Shown: in pieces, positions 49,998-58,197 of the stretch
Position numbering within the stretch: the stretch's first letter is position 1
Layout: every line of letters starts with the position of its first letter
Position numbers and translations under genes: made by a program
Notes under the pieces: model-generated
The model's input: only the letters and a program-made list of their open reading frames with translations
What the model was told of the DNA's origin: nothing
Databases searched by the model: none
Assembly: GCA_964545855.1 (NCBI GenBank)
Contig: CAZJHD010000020.1
Coordinates: 11,782 to 75,781, forward strand
Source of the DNA: CAZJHD01 sp964545855
GTDB taxonomy: Bacteria > Planctomycetota > UBA1135 > JACQFD01
DNA length: 64,000 nucleotides
Direction: 5' to 3'

Positions 49998-52511
49998 TCA
50001 GCCCTGCCAGCCCCGGAGCGCGGCCCCCGCCGCCGCGGCACGAGCCGCCACGGCCTTCAAGAAGCCTGCTGCGTCCCGATCGGTCAAGGTCCGCTCGTCG
50101 GATCCGAGCTCGACGTGGAACGCGACGCTGCGCGTCGCCGCTCCCAGCTCGGAGCCGGTGTAAATATCGAACAAGTCGACAGATCGGCAAAGCGTGGGAT
50201 CGGCGGCCCGCACCAGCCCCTCGAGCGCCTCCACGGGAACGTCTTGGGATGCGGCGAGGGCGACGTCCACGGAGATGGCGGGGAATCGCGGGATCGGACG
50301 CATCCGGCGCGGGCCGGCCGCCGCGCAGGCGCCCTCCAGTGCCTCCAGATCGAGCTCGAAGCCCGCCACGGCGGCGCTCCCCAGACCGAGGCGCCCCGCC
50401 GACTCGGGGTGCAGCTCCCCGAAGTACCCGAGCCCCCGCACGCTCCCCCCGGTGCGCGTGCCCACGAGCATCTGACGCCGCGGGTGGAGGAACGGAACCC
50501 CCTGCACCGGGGGCTCGCCCTCGGCTCGGGCCACCCGGTCGAGAGGTACGAGCTCGGCCGTGAGATCGAGCCCCTCCACGAGCGCGACGACGGCGGCCTT
50601 CGCGCGGAAGAAGATGCCCGCGTCGAAGCGCGCGTCCACGGCCACCGGGCCCGGACTCGCGACGACTCCGGCGACGGTGTGCACCTCGCGCGGCTCGCCC
50701 TCCTCGGCGCCGACGAAGGGATCCTCGCGGCGCGCCTCGGGGCGGTAGCCCTTGCCCACCTCGAAGAGCCGCAGGTCGGGCTCGTGGGCGAGGTTCTCCT
50801 GGACGAGCGCCAACAACGAGGGCAGCACCGCGCGCCGCACGCGCGTCTGGTCGACGACGAGCGCGTTGCGCAGCGCGACGAAGGGTCCCGCGACGGGGAA
50901 CCTCTCGACGAGCCGATCCGTGAGGAGCGTCGCGCTCTCGAGACCGCGGAAGCCGAGCGCGACGAGGCGATCCTCGACACGCCGCACGAGCTTGCGGCGG
51001 TCTCCCTGCTCCGGGGGCTGCACGACGGGCGCCACGAGCGGACTCGGCTCGATCGTCTCGTAGCCGCGAAGACGCGCGATCTCCTCGACGAGGTCGATCG
51101 GCTGCGTGAGGTCCTTCGAGGCGCGGAAGGAGGGCACCTCGCAGAGGAGCTCGCCCGGTGCGCCCGGCGAGCAGCGGATCCCGAGGGCGTCGAGATGCTC
51201 GGTCCAGGAGGGGAGGTCCTGGCCGCGCTCGCCCTCCGGAAGGCCGAGGCGCTCCTCGACGAAGGTCTTCCGAAGGCGGATGGAAACGTGCTTCGGCGGC
51301 TCGGGGCCCGCCGCGGTGACGGGGCCGGCGAGGCGTGCCCGCGAGCCGAAGCCCGGACGAAGCAGGCTCAGGATCCGCCGGAGAGCGACTTCCGCGAGGT
51401 TCGGGTCGAGGGACTTCTCGAAGCGCGACGAGGCCTCGCTGCGGAGCCCGAGACGGGTCGCCGTGCGCCGGATCGCCGGCGCGTGGAAGCTGGCCGACTC
51501 GAGGACGATGGCCGTCGTCGCGGCGCGCACCTCCGAGTCGGCGCCGCCCATGACGCCGGCGAGTCCCACGGCGCGCCGTCCGTCGGCGATCACGAGGTCG
51601 GTCGCGACGAGGGCGCGCTCCTGGCCGTCGAGCGTGACGAGGCGCTCCGCGGCGCCCGCCGGACGCACGACGATGCGGCCCTCCTGCAGCCGCTCCCGGT
51701 CGAAGGCGTGGGTCGGCTGTCCGGTCTCGAACATCACGTAGTTCGAGGCGTCCACGACGTTCGAGATGGGCCGCGCGTCGACGAGACGCAGGCGCCGCTG
51801 CATCCACTTCGGCGACTCCGCGACCTCGATCCCCTCGACGACGGCGGCGAGGTAGCGCGCGCAGAGCCGCGGCGCCTCGATCGCGACGGGGAAGCCTCCG
51901 GGCCCCGCCGGGAACGGCTCGCCCGGGAGCGCCCGCAGCCCCGAGGGCCCGCGCAGGATGGCCTGGAGCTCGCGCGCGAATCCGTAGATCCCCCACAGGT
52001 CGGGACGGTGGTTCACCGACTTGTTGTCGACCTCGATCACGGTCTCCGTGATCGAGGGAAGCGCGATCAGCTTCGTGCCGACGGCCGCCTCCGGCTCGAG
52101 GACGAGGATCCCGTCGTGGTCGTCGCCGAGACCGAGCTCCTTCTCCGAGCAGATCATGCCGCGCGAGACCTCGCCCCGGATCACCCGCTCGCCGACCTCG
52201 AGGCCGCCCGGGAGCCGCGTGCCCGGCACCGCCACGGCGACGCGCTGGCCCACGGCGACGTTCGGGGCGCCGCAGACGATCGGGAGGAGCTCCCCCCGAC
52301 CCACGTTCACCTTCGTCACACGGAGCGCGTCCGCGTTGCCGTGCTTGCTCGCCTCCACGACCTCGCCGACGAGGAGGTCGCCGAGCCCCTCGCCGACGTG
52401 GTGGAGCGCTTCCACCTCGCAGGTGCGCAGCGTGAGGAGCTCGGCGACGCGCTCCGGCGCGAGACCCGAGAGGTCGACGTACTCGGCGAGCCAGGAGAGC
52501 GGGATCCTCAC
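49998..52511 (-). CDS. pheT: Phenylalanyl-tRNA synthetase beta subunit
   Basis: An 837-residue PheT, close to the normal length. IPLSWLAEYVDLSGL at the start; the tRNA-binding/EMAP-like domain (about 40-150) with GMICSEKELGLG; B3/B4 editing region (NVVDASNYVMFETGQPTHAFD); B5 (a DLTQPIDLVEEIARLRGY helix); and the C-terminal anticodon-binding FDX domain (RFPAISVDVALAASQDVP). GTG 52511 overlaps the pheS stop (GTGA). Forms the alpha2beta2 synthetase with PheS. Confidence 0.97.
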   Translation of the reverse strand: MRIPLSWLAEYVDLSGLAPERVAELLTLRTCEVEALHHVGEGLGDLLVGEVVEASKHGNADALRVTKVNVGRGELLPIVCGAPNVAVGQRVAVAVPGTRLPGGLEVGERVIRGEVSRGMICSEKELGLGDDHDGILVLEPEAAVGTKLIALPSITETVIEVDNKSVNHRPDLWGIYGFARELQAILRGPSGLRALPGEPFPAGPGGFPVAIEAPRLCARYLAAVVEGIEVAESPKWMQRRLRLVDARPISNVVDASNYVMFETGQPTHAFDRERLQEGRIVVRPAGAAERLVTLDGQERALVATDLVIADGRRAVGLAGVMGGADSEVRAATTAIVLESASFHAPAIRRTATRLGLRSEASSRFEKSLDPNLAEVALRRILSLLRPGFGSRARLAGPVTAAGPEPPKHVSIRLRKTFVEERLGLPEGERGQDLPSWTEHLDALGIRCSPGAPGELLCEVPSFRASKDLTQPIDLVEEIARLRGYETIEPSPLVAPVVQPPEQGDRRKLVRRVEDRLVALGFRGLESATLLTDRLVERFPVAGPFVALRNALVVDQTRVRRAVLPSLLALVQENLAHEPDLRLFEVGKGYRPEARREDPFVGAEEGEPREVHTVAGVVASPGPVAVDARFDAGIFFRAKAAVVALVEGLDLTAELVPLDRVARAEGEPPVQGVPFLHPRRQMLVGTRTGGSVRGLGYFGELHPESAGRLGLGSAAVAGFELDLEALEGACAAAGPRRMRPIPRFPAISVDVALAASQDVPVEALEGLVRAADPTLCRSVDLFDIYTGSELGAATRSVAFHVELGSDERTLTDRDAAGFLKAVAARAAAAGAALRGWQG

Positions 52512-53563
52512 GCGAACCCTCGCAGCACGCGCACGTCTCCGGAGAGGAGGTGGCGCACGTCGTCGATGCGGTGGCGCAGGCACACGAGCCGGGAGAGTCC
52601 GAGGCCGAAGGCGAATCCCGTGTGCACCTCCGGGTCGAAGCCACCGGCGCGCAGCACGTGCGGATGCACGAGACCGCAGGGCAGGATCTCCACCCAGCCG
52701 GAGCGCTTGCAGAAGGCGCAGCCCTTCCCCTCGCACTGGAGACAGCGCGCATCGAGCTCGAAGCCCGGCTCGACGAAGGGGAAGAAGCCGGGCCGCAGCC
52801 TCACCTCGATGTACCGGCCGAAGATCCCCCGCAGCAGCGTCCTCATGGAGTGCAGCAGATGGGCGAGCGAGATCCCCTCCCCCACGACGATCCCTTCGAG
52901 CTGGTGGAAAGTGGGCGCGTGCGACGCGTCCGGCGTCTCGTTGCGGAAGACACGGCCCGGCGCGACCGCGCGCATGGGCAGAGGGAAGCCCTGCTTCCTC
53001 CACCAGCGCATGCCGCGGAGCTGCACCGGCGACGTGTGCGTCCGCAGGCAGAGCCCCGGCGCGGCCGTCCAGAAGGTGTCCTGGCTCTCCCGCGCGGGAT
53101 GGTCGGCGGGGATGTTCAGGTCGTCGAAGTTGTTCCTCTCGAGCTCCACCTCGGGCCCGTCGAGCACGGCGAAGCCCATGGAGACGAAGAGATCCTCCAG
53201 CTCGCGGCGCACGCGCGTCAGCGGATGGAGAGAGCCGACGCGAGGGGCCGGAGCCGGGATCGTCGGATCGAAACCCGGATCGGAGAGAGCCGCCGCGAGG
53301 GCCTTCGCCTTCCATCGGCTGCGCGCGGATCCGAGGCTCTCCTCGGCGCGCTTCGTCGCCTCGTTCGCGAGCTTGCCGGCCTCCGCGCGCGCTTCCTTCG
53401 GGAGCGATCCGAGGCGCGCGAGGAACGCCTTCAGCGAGCCCGACTTGCCGAGGTAGCGCCGCTCGAGGATCGCGAGCGCCGCGTCGTCGGCGGCATCCTC
53501 CAGATCCGTGCCCAGGGCGGCCTCGACGGCCGCGATCTGCTGGCGAAAGTCCGAGAGGTCCAT
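52508..53563 (-). CDS. pheS: Phenylalanyl-tRNA synthetase alpha subunit
   Basis: A 351-residue PheS. The N-terminal coiled coil (about 1-80) leads into the class II core: HPLTRVRRELEDLFVSMGF (motif 1 region), TSPVQLRGMRW, FHQLEGIVVGEG (motif 2), and GFAFGLGLSRLVCLRH (motif 3). A Cys pattern CLQCEGKGCAFCKRSGW replaces the usual loop before GCGLVHP-type residues and could bind zinc. The start ATG 53563 (MDLSDFRQQIAAVEAAL) fits the family; longer frames run into the upstream repeat. Confidence 0.97.
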   Translation of the reverse strand: MDLSDFRQQIAAVEAALGTDLEDAADDAALAILERRYLGKSGSLKAFLARLGSLPKEARAEAGKLANEATKRAEESLGSARSRWKAKALAAALSDPGFDPTIPAPAPRVGSLHPLTRVRRELEDLFVSMGFAVLDGPEVELERNNFDDLNIPADHPARESQDTFWTAAPGLCLRTHTSPVQLRGMRWWRKQGFPLPMRAVAPGRVFRNETPDASHAPTFHQLEGIVVGEGISLAHLLHSMRTLLRGIFGRYIEVRLRPGFFPFVEPGFELDARCLQCEGKGCAFCKRSGWVEILPCGLVHPHVLRAGGFDPEVHTGFAFGLGLSRLVCLRHRIDDVRHLLSGDVRVLRGFA

Positions 53564-53871
53564 TTCGGGTGCGGCCACGGGGCACGCAGGATGCAGTCGA
53601 ACGCGATCGTCGGTCTCGACGAAACCGCCGGCCACGGCGGCGGAGAATCGGCCGGTGACGGGAGAGAGGTTGTGAGGAAATCGCCGCCGCTGGCGCGAGG
53701 CCGAGCGAGAGCGAGCGAGGCGAGGCGCTACGACGACGCAACTCATTGAGAGTTGCGGAGGAGGAGCAACGAAGTCGCAGCCGCTCGCAGCCGGCCGAAG
53801 CCCGGCGCCGATTTCTTCACGACCTCAGAACCTCGTGACGAGCGCCTCCACTCCGGGAGCCGCCGCTCCGG
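53564..53871. other. Intergenic region rplT / pheS with hairpin
   Basis: The 308-base gap has no gene. It contains repeat copy A (see separate entry) and an 8-bp perfect hairpin at 53736-53756 (CGCAACTC/GAGTTGCG, loop ATTGA), about 175 bases upstream of pheS on its own strand. No Phe-rich leader peptide or T-box was recognised. Confidence 0.5.
53661..53821 (+). repeat. Intergenic repeat, copy A
   Basis: The copy A core at 53681-53717 matches the reverse complement of 57205-57241 (copy B) at 35 of 37 bases, including CGAGGCCGAGCGAGAGCGAG. Further shared blocks follow (GCAGCCGCTCG, GGCGCCGATTTCTTC against GGCGCCGATTCTTC). Copy A has an extra stretch of about 40 bases containing a hairpin at 53736-53756. 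Copies A and B are in opposite orientation. Confidence 0.75.
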
Positions 53872-54234
53872 TCAGACGGTCGGCGCGAAGGCCTTGGCCT
53901 TCTCGAACACTGCGTCGAAGGCCTTCGGGTCGTGCAGCGCCAGCTCGGAGAGCGCCTTGCGATCGAGCGTGATGTTCGCCTTCTTGAGCCCGTTGATGAA
54001 CCGCGAGTACTTGAGACCGCGGGCCTCGGACGCCGCCGAGAGCCGCGTGATCCAGAGCGCCCGGAAGTTGCGCCTCTTGGCGCGGCGATCGCGGAACGCG
54101 TAGTTCCAGGCGTGACGGACGGCTTCCGTCGTCGTGCGCGTGAGGTTCTTGCGAGCGCCCCAGTAGCCCTTCGCGGCCTTGAGGAGACGGCGCTTGCTGC
54201 GGAGCTTGGAGACGTTGGAGCGTGCTCGGGTCAT
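53872..54234 (-). CDS. rplT: Ribosomal protein L20
   Basis: A 120-residue L20 with the full family length. MTRARSNVSKLRSKRRLLKA, GYWGARKNLTRTTTEAVRHAW, RDRRAKRRNFRALWI and SRFINGLKKANITLDRKALSELA are typical. L20 binds 23S rRNA and, in several bacteria, regulates this operon. It follows rpmI by 122 bases and precedes pheS, the normal infC-rpmI-rplT-pheST order apart from the inserted gene. Confidence 0.98.
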   Translation of the reverse strand: MTRARSNVSKLRSKRRLLKAAKGYWGARKNLTRTTTEAVRHAWNYAFRDRRAKRRNFRALWITRLSAASEARGLKYSRFINGLKKANITLDRKALSELALHDPKAFDAVFEKAKAFAPTV

Positions 54235-54356
54235 GGCAGGTGGATCGTGTCTTCGTTCGCTCGGAGCGTCGGGATCGTCGTTCGGTGTCGGCGCCCGCTC
54301 GAAGGGCGCACTCCAGGAGCTCCTTCAGGGAGCCTTCGCGGGGAGAACCGCCGGGA

Positions 54357-54554
54357 TCAGCCCCCGTGGAGCATCTTGCGCGCGTTCGCCGCGATCTTGC
54401 CCTCGACGATCACGGAGCGGCGGAGGCTGCGACGGCGCTTGCTCGTCTTGGAGACCTGCATGTGGCCCGTGCCCGCCTGGAATCGCCGGACCTTGCCGGT
54501 CTTCGTGAGCGTCATGCGCTTCTTCAGCGACTTCTTGGTCTTGAGCTTGGGCAT
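54357..54554 (-). CDS. rpmI: Ribosomal protein L35
   Basis: A 65-residue L35, normal length. MPKLKTKKSLKKRMTLT at the start; highly basic, with SVIVEGKIAANARKML at the end. AGGA lies about 8 bases before the ATG. It has its own promoter at 54598-54625, which suits the interruption of the infC-rpmI operon by the ASPIC gene. Confidence 0.97.
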   Translation of the reverse strand: MPKLKTKKSLKKRMTLTKTGKVRRFQAGTGHMQVSKTSKRRRSLRRSVIVEGKIAANARKMLHGG

Positions 54555-54597
54555 TCTGGAATCCTGGGCCGGCCTGCGCCGCCGATGCGGGCCGAAC

Positions 54598-54625
54598 AGG
54601 GTAGCGAGCGGCCGTGGGGGATCAA
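54598..54625 (-). promoter_or_regulatory. Promoter of rpmI-rplT, TTGATC-16-TACCCT
   Basis: On the minus strand TTGATC (54625-54620), 16-base spacer, TACCCT (54603-54598). The transcript would start about 36 bases before the rpmI ATG. Confidence 0.6.
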
Positions 54626-54707
54626 CTCCCCGCTCGCGGACCCATCGGGGCTCGTCCCCGACGCCGGACCGCTGCCCTCACGCCTGGCTCGGCGCCCTGC
54701 AAGGAGC

Positions 54708-54742
54708 GGGGCCCACCCCTGCGCGAAGCCGAGGTGGGCCCC
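54708..54742 (-). terminator. 10-bp stem hairpin after the ASPIC/dockerin gene
   Basis: GGGGCCCACC and GGTGGGCCCC, perfect 10-bp stem with a 15-base loop, 43 bases beyond the stop at 54785 on the minus strand and upstream of the rpmI promoter. No T-tract. Confidence 0.65.
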
Positions 54743-54784
54743 ATCGAGAGCGGCCGACCGATCCGCGGTGGTCGCTCGCGGCGA

Positions 54785-56764
54785 TCAGCAGCCGGTCAGC
54801 GTCTGGAGAAGGGCGCGGTCCGCCGCGTCGATCACGCCGTTGCCGTCGATGTCGCCGACCTGGTCGGCCGGGTAGGTGCCGAAAGTGCCCTGATAGAAGA
54901 GCGGGTGCGCCACGAAGGTGTCCCACCAGGTCAGGTCGTTGCAGTTGAGGACGCCGTTCCCGTCCATGTCGCCCAGCGCGAAGCCGGTCGTCCGCTTGCG
55001 GATCCCGATCTTCTGGTTGGGCGCCAGATTCTGGAGGACGGACATCTTCCCGTCGGCCCAGCGGACGCAGACCCAGTCGACGTTGGTCGCGGAGCCGAGC
55101 CCGTAGTGGAGGACGTCGGGCTCCTGCGAGAGGAAGCTGCTCCCGGTGATCACCTCGCGGGTCTGGCGGACACCGTTCGCCTGGATGGTGACGCGCGCTC
55201 CGACGACGTTGCGGCTGCCGCCCATCTCGCGGAGCTCGACCTTGAGCCAGCCGCTCGACGACGAGAGCGTGTTCTTGAAGAGTCCCGCCTTCGGGTTGTT
55301 CTTGTTCGTGCACGTCATCACGAGGTCGATGTCGCCGTCGTTGTCGTAGTCGAGCTGCGAGAGCCCGCGACCCGAACGCCAGTCGGACTGCCCGAACTTG
55401 GTGTAGTCCGGAAGGTCCGCCGTGCGGTCCTGCATGAGGACCGTGATCCCGTCGCCCGCCTTCGCCGGGAAGAGGTTCAGGTGGAACGTGTTCACGTAGT
55501 TCGTCCCGGTGAACCCGGAGACGGTCGTGTGGTCGAGGTCTCCGTCGTTGTCGAAGTCGAAGAAGAGGTCGCCCCATCCGAAGACGGAGTTGTTCGTCCC
55601 GATGATCTGCTCGACGTTTGCGAAGGAGAGCACGCCCCCGACCGTGTCGTTCCGGTAGTGGCGGTCCTCGTTCAGGATGTTCGTCGCGTGGAGGTCGAGG
55701 TCTCCGTCGTTGTCGTAGTCACCGACGCCGAGGCCCATCTCGTGCTTGTCGGAGGTGGGGTTCCCGTTCAGACCCACGGCCGTCCCCACGTCGATGAACG
55801 TCCCGTCCTGCTGGTTCAGCATGTAGAGGTCGTGACCGAAGTCCACGTTGATGTGGATGTCCGGCCAGCCGTCCCGGTTGAGATCGAGGAACGTCGGCAT
55901 CCACATCTCCCAGGGGCACATGGAGGGCGGATTCGGCGCGCACGCGTCTCCCGTGATCGGAGGCGTGACCTCCAGGCCTGCGGGCTTCGTCACGTCGATG
56001 AACGTTCGCTTGGCGATCCCAGGGCCCTGCGTCGCGTTCTGCCGGCTGCGGAAGAGCCGCATCTGGTCGGCGTCGTTGGCTCCCGCGAAGTACGTGACGA
56101 CGATGTCGAGATATCCGTCGCGGTTGTAGTCGCCGATCGCGGCGCCCGCGAGCACGCCCGCTTCGGTCTTCCGAGCCGTCGTCGGGTCGTGCGCGAAGCC
56201 CGCCGTCGAGGAGACGTTGGTGAAGTTCCAGTTCGGCGCGCCGTTGTTCTCGAAGATCCGGTAGAGATCCGCGGGCGTCGCCGGCGCTCCGCCGGGGACG
56301 TTCGCGTGCGCGGCGACGAACAGATCGAGGTCTCCGTCGTTGTCGTAGTCGAAGAAGAGGCCCTGACAGCCTCGGAAGGTCGGGTTGGCGACGCCCACCA
56401 GCGCGGCCACGTCGACGAAGGTCCCGTTGCCTTGGTTCTGGTAGAGCGCGTTCGGGAAGCCCGCGTCGTTCGGGAAGAAGATGTCGGTGTCACCGTCGTT
56501 GTCGTAGTCGGCGCACGCGACGCCGCCCATGCCCATCTCGAGCGTCGGCAACGAGGTCTTGAACTCGAAGTTGATCCCGCTGTAGTCGGGCGCGAGCGGG
56601 TTCTTCGTGACCTCCACGAAGCTCCCGGGGAGCGGCGCCTGCGCCAGGGCGACCGGCGCGGCGACGAGAGCGGTGACGAGGCCGGCGACGAGGCCGAGGG
56701 AAGCTCGTGCGGAACGAGCCGGCTCGGAGGGATGCGAGTCGTGCGAATGCGGCAGGGTGAACAT
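54785..56764 (-). CDS. Secreted FG-GAP/ASPIC-UnbV protein with dockerin-like C-terminus
   Basis: A 659-residue secreted protein. The long signal peptide (about 1-43) ends ALAQ. FG-GAP/VCBS-type calcium loops repeat through about 80-480 (DYDNDGDTDIFF, DYDNDGDLDLFVAA, DYNRDGYLDIVV, DLNRDGWPDIHIN, DFDNDGDLDHTTV, DYDNDGDIDLVM). The ASPIC/UnbV domain follows (GSRNVVGARVTIQANG, VLHYGLGSATNVDWVCVRW). The C-terminus has two dockerin-like calcium loops, DMDGNGVLNCND and DIDGNGVIDAAD. It may bind polysaccharide or attach to a scaffold. Its position between infC and rpmI is unusual. Confidence 0.93.
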   Translation of the reverse strand: MFTLPHSHDSHPSEPARSARASLGLVAGLVTALVAAPVALAQAPLPGSFVEVTKNPLAPDYSGINFEFKTSLPTLEMGMGGVACADYDNDGDTDIFFPNDAGFPNALYQNQGNGTFVDVAALVGVANPTFRGCQGLFFDYDNDGDLDLFVAAHANVPGGAPATPADLYRIFENNGAPNWNFTNVSSTAGFAHDPTTARKTEAGVLAGAAIGDYNRDGYLDIVVTYFAGANDADQMRLFRSRQNATQGPGIAKRTFIDVTKPAGLEVTPPITGDACAPNPPSMCPWEMWMPTFLDLNRDGWPDIHINVDFGHDLYMLNQQDGTFIDVGTAVGLNGNPTSDKHEMGLGVGDYDNDGDLDLHATNILNEDRHYRNDTVGGVLSFANVEQIIGTNNSVFGWGDLFFDFDNDGDLDHTTVSGFTGTNYVNTFHLNLFPAKAGDGITVLMQDRTADLPDYTKFGQSDWRSGRGLSQLDYDNDGDIDLVMTCTNKNNPKAGLFKNTLSSSSGWLKVELREMGGSRNVVGARVTIQANGVRQTREVITGSSFLSQEPDVLHYGLGSATNVDWVCVRWADGKMSVLQNLAPNQKIGIRKRTTGFALGDMDGNGVLNCNDLTWWDTFVAHPLFYQGTFGTYPADQVGDIDGNGVIDAADRALLQTLTGC

Positions 56765-57286
56765 GGCGACAGCGTCGTGGGTCGAAGGGTGTTGAGAACT
56801 CGAGACCCTCGAGGCGAGCGTCCACGACACCGGTCGGATCCAGGGGTCGCGGGGGCTCGACGCGAGGAACGGGTGATTCGCGTGATCGACGAACCCGCCT
56901 GCGGGCGGGGTGGGAGGGTGGGATCGAGACTCCTCGGTCTTCGCCTCGAGGAAGGCTCGGGCCGAGGGGTGGTTCGACGGAGGGGTGCGGCTCCCCTCCC
57001 AGGGGGCGAGGGGCCGACGCCGAGGACAATGAGACCTCCCCTTGCGCGGAGGCGTCAAGCGATTCGGCCCCAGAAAACCATCGGCCGAGCCGGCGGCCCG
57101 CAGTTCTCAAGGTGCGCGCGGCGCACGCGGAGCCCATCGAGGCCACGGAGCTCGCCGAAGAATCGGCGCCACGCGACCGCCGGCGTCGAGCGGCTGCGTC
57201 CTCGTCGCTCGCTCTCGCTCGGCCTCGGGCCAACGGCGGCGGTCCTTCCACGACTTCTCGGCGGTTCTCCCGGAACCGCCGGAAGG
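56765..57286. other. Long spacer infC / ASPIC gene with hairpin and repeat B
   Basis: A 522-base gap without a gene, unusually long for an infC-rpmI interval. It has a 6-bp hairpin (56894-56909, CCCGCC/GGCGGG with loop TGCG; on the minus strand it is followed by TT) and repeat copy B at about 57151-57260. I see no convincing promoter for the ASPIC gene. Confidence 0.5.
57151..57260 (-). repeat. Intergenic repeat, copy B
   Basis: Partner of copy A (53661-53821) in inverted orientation. It lies directly after the infC stop, lacks the roughly 40-base insertion seen in A, and shares a 37-base core with two differences. Confidence 0.75.
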
Positions 57287-57796
57287 TCACTTCTTCGAGA
57301 GCAGGACCGTCATGCGGCGGCCCTCGAGCTTCGCGGGACGCTCGACCTTCGCGATGTCCTCGACCCCCTTCACGACGAGGTTGCAGACACGCTGTCCGAG
57401 CTCCTGGTGCGCCATCTCGCGTCCGCGGAAGAGGCAGTTCACCTGCACCTTGTCTCCTCGGAGCAGGAGCTCGCGCGCCTTGTCGATCTTGTAGCCCAGA
57501 TCGTGCGGATCGATCTTCGGCCGAACGCGCACCTCGTGCAGGGACGACTCGTGGTGCCGATTCCCCGCATGCTTCTTCTTCAGGTCGTACTTGAACTTCC
57601 CGTAGTCCATGATGCGGCAGACGGGAGGCCGGCTGTTGGGAGCGACTTCGACCAGGTCGAGCTGCGCCTCGTGGGCGCGCCGGCGGGCGTCTTCGGTGGC
57701 GACGACACCGACCTGCTCACCGTTGTGGTCGATGAGGCGAATCTCCTTGATCTTGATCTGATCGTTGACGCGGTAGTGAATCTCGGGCTGGCTGAT
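57287..57796 (-). CDS. infC: Translation initiation factor IF-3, ATC start
   Basis: A 169-residue IF-3 from ATC 57796. RVNDQIKIKEIRLIDHNGEQVGVV (N-domain), VCRIMDYGKFKYDLKKK, EVRVRPKIDPHDLGYKIDKA and FRGREMAHQELGQRV are typical. No ATG, GTG or TTG lies near the conserved N-terminus; the nearest upstream is a GTG that would add 37 residues with a hydrophobic run, unlike any IF-3. ATC 57796 has GAAGGGA about 8 bases upstream; ATT 57781 is the alternative but lacks a ribosome-binding site. Unusual start codons on infC serve autoregulation (AUU in E. coli), so AUC fits. IF-3 checks initiation codons and splits ribosomes. Confidence 0.95.
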   Translation of the reverse strand: MSQPEIHYRVNDQIKIKEIRLIDHNGEQVGVVATEDARRRAHEAQLDLVEVAPNSRPPVCRIMDYGKFKYDLKKKHAGNRHHESSLHEVRVRPKIDPHDLGYKIDKARELLLRGDKVQVNCLFRGREMAHQELGQRVCNLVVKGVEDIAKVERPAKLEGRRMTVLLSKK

Positions 57797-58129
57797 GGCG
57801 GTCGTCCCTTCGAGTGGGACCTGGCTGGAGGACGGGGGAAGGAAAGGAAAAGGAACGACGACGAGGACGATCGATCCGGCGACGGTCGATCCGGCGACGG
57901 TCGAAGCCACGCCGCCTGCGGCGTTCGGACCCGACGACTCCCGGGGAATCGCACCCTGGCAGTCGGGGGGCTCGAGGCCACATGGACTCCATCGCCTCGC
58001 GAGCGAGCGATGCCTTCCTCCGGATCCGGGACGGGAGCCTTGCCGCGCCGGGAGCCTCCCGTCGCGGTCGCTCCGACGCGGAGCCGGGCGGTCGGGCCAC
58101 GTTAAGTGAATGGCCGTTCCCGGAACGAC
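57797..58129. other. infC leader region with repeats and operator-like palindrome
   Basis: A 333-base leader without a gene. It has a 13-base inverted repeat CGTTCC-C-GGAACG at 58115-58127, right after the aspS terminator; two perfect 15-base tandem copies TCGATCCGGCGACGG at 57871-57900; and a hairpin (CGCCGC/GCGGCG) near 57908-57921. The promoter is not clear: TTGTCG near the terminator T-tract has only weak partner hexamers. Confidence 0.45.
57871..57900. repeat. Two perfect 15-base tandem repeats in infC leader
   Basis: TCGATCCGGCGACGG twice in a row (57871-57885, 57886-57900), in the non-coding leader of infC. Confidence 0.9.
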
Positions 58130-58184
58130 AAAAAAGCCCGCCGCGCGGACCGAATCGCAGGGGCGCGCCGGCCCGCCGCGGCGG
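58130..58184 (-). terminator. Intrinsic terminator after aspS
   Basis: On the minus strand a GC-rich stem (CCGCCGCG at 58184-58177 with CGCGGCGG at 58145-58138; an inner GGCGCGCC fold in the loop) is followed by six T (58135-58130). This is the best hairpin-plus-T-tract in the window and separates aspS from infC. Confidence 0.7.
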
Positions 58185-58197
58185 CCGAAGGGCCGGT

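Noticed and set aside
48513..50041. Longer N-terminus of the second radical SAM protein (to 50041)
   Set aside because: It would overlap the 3' end of pheT by 44 bases, is Arg/Pro-rich and has no homology; TTG 49912 precedes the conserved start.
57796..57916. GTG start upstream giving IF-3 an N-terminal extension of 37 residues
   Set aside because: The extension is a repeat-derived, hydrophobic stretch unlike IF-3 and has no ribosome-binding site; ATC 57796 has one.
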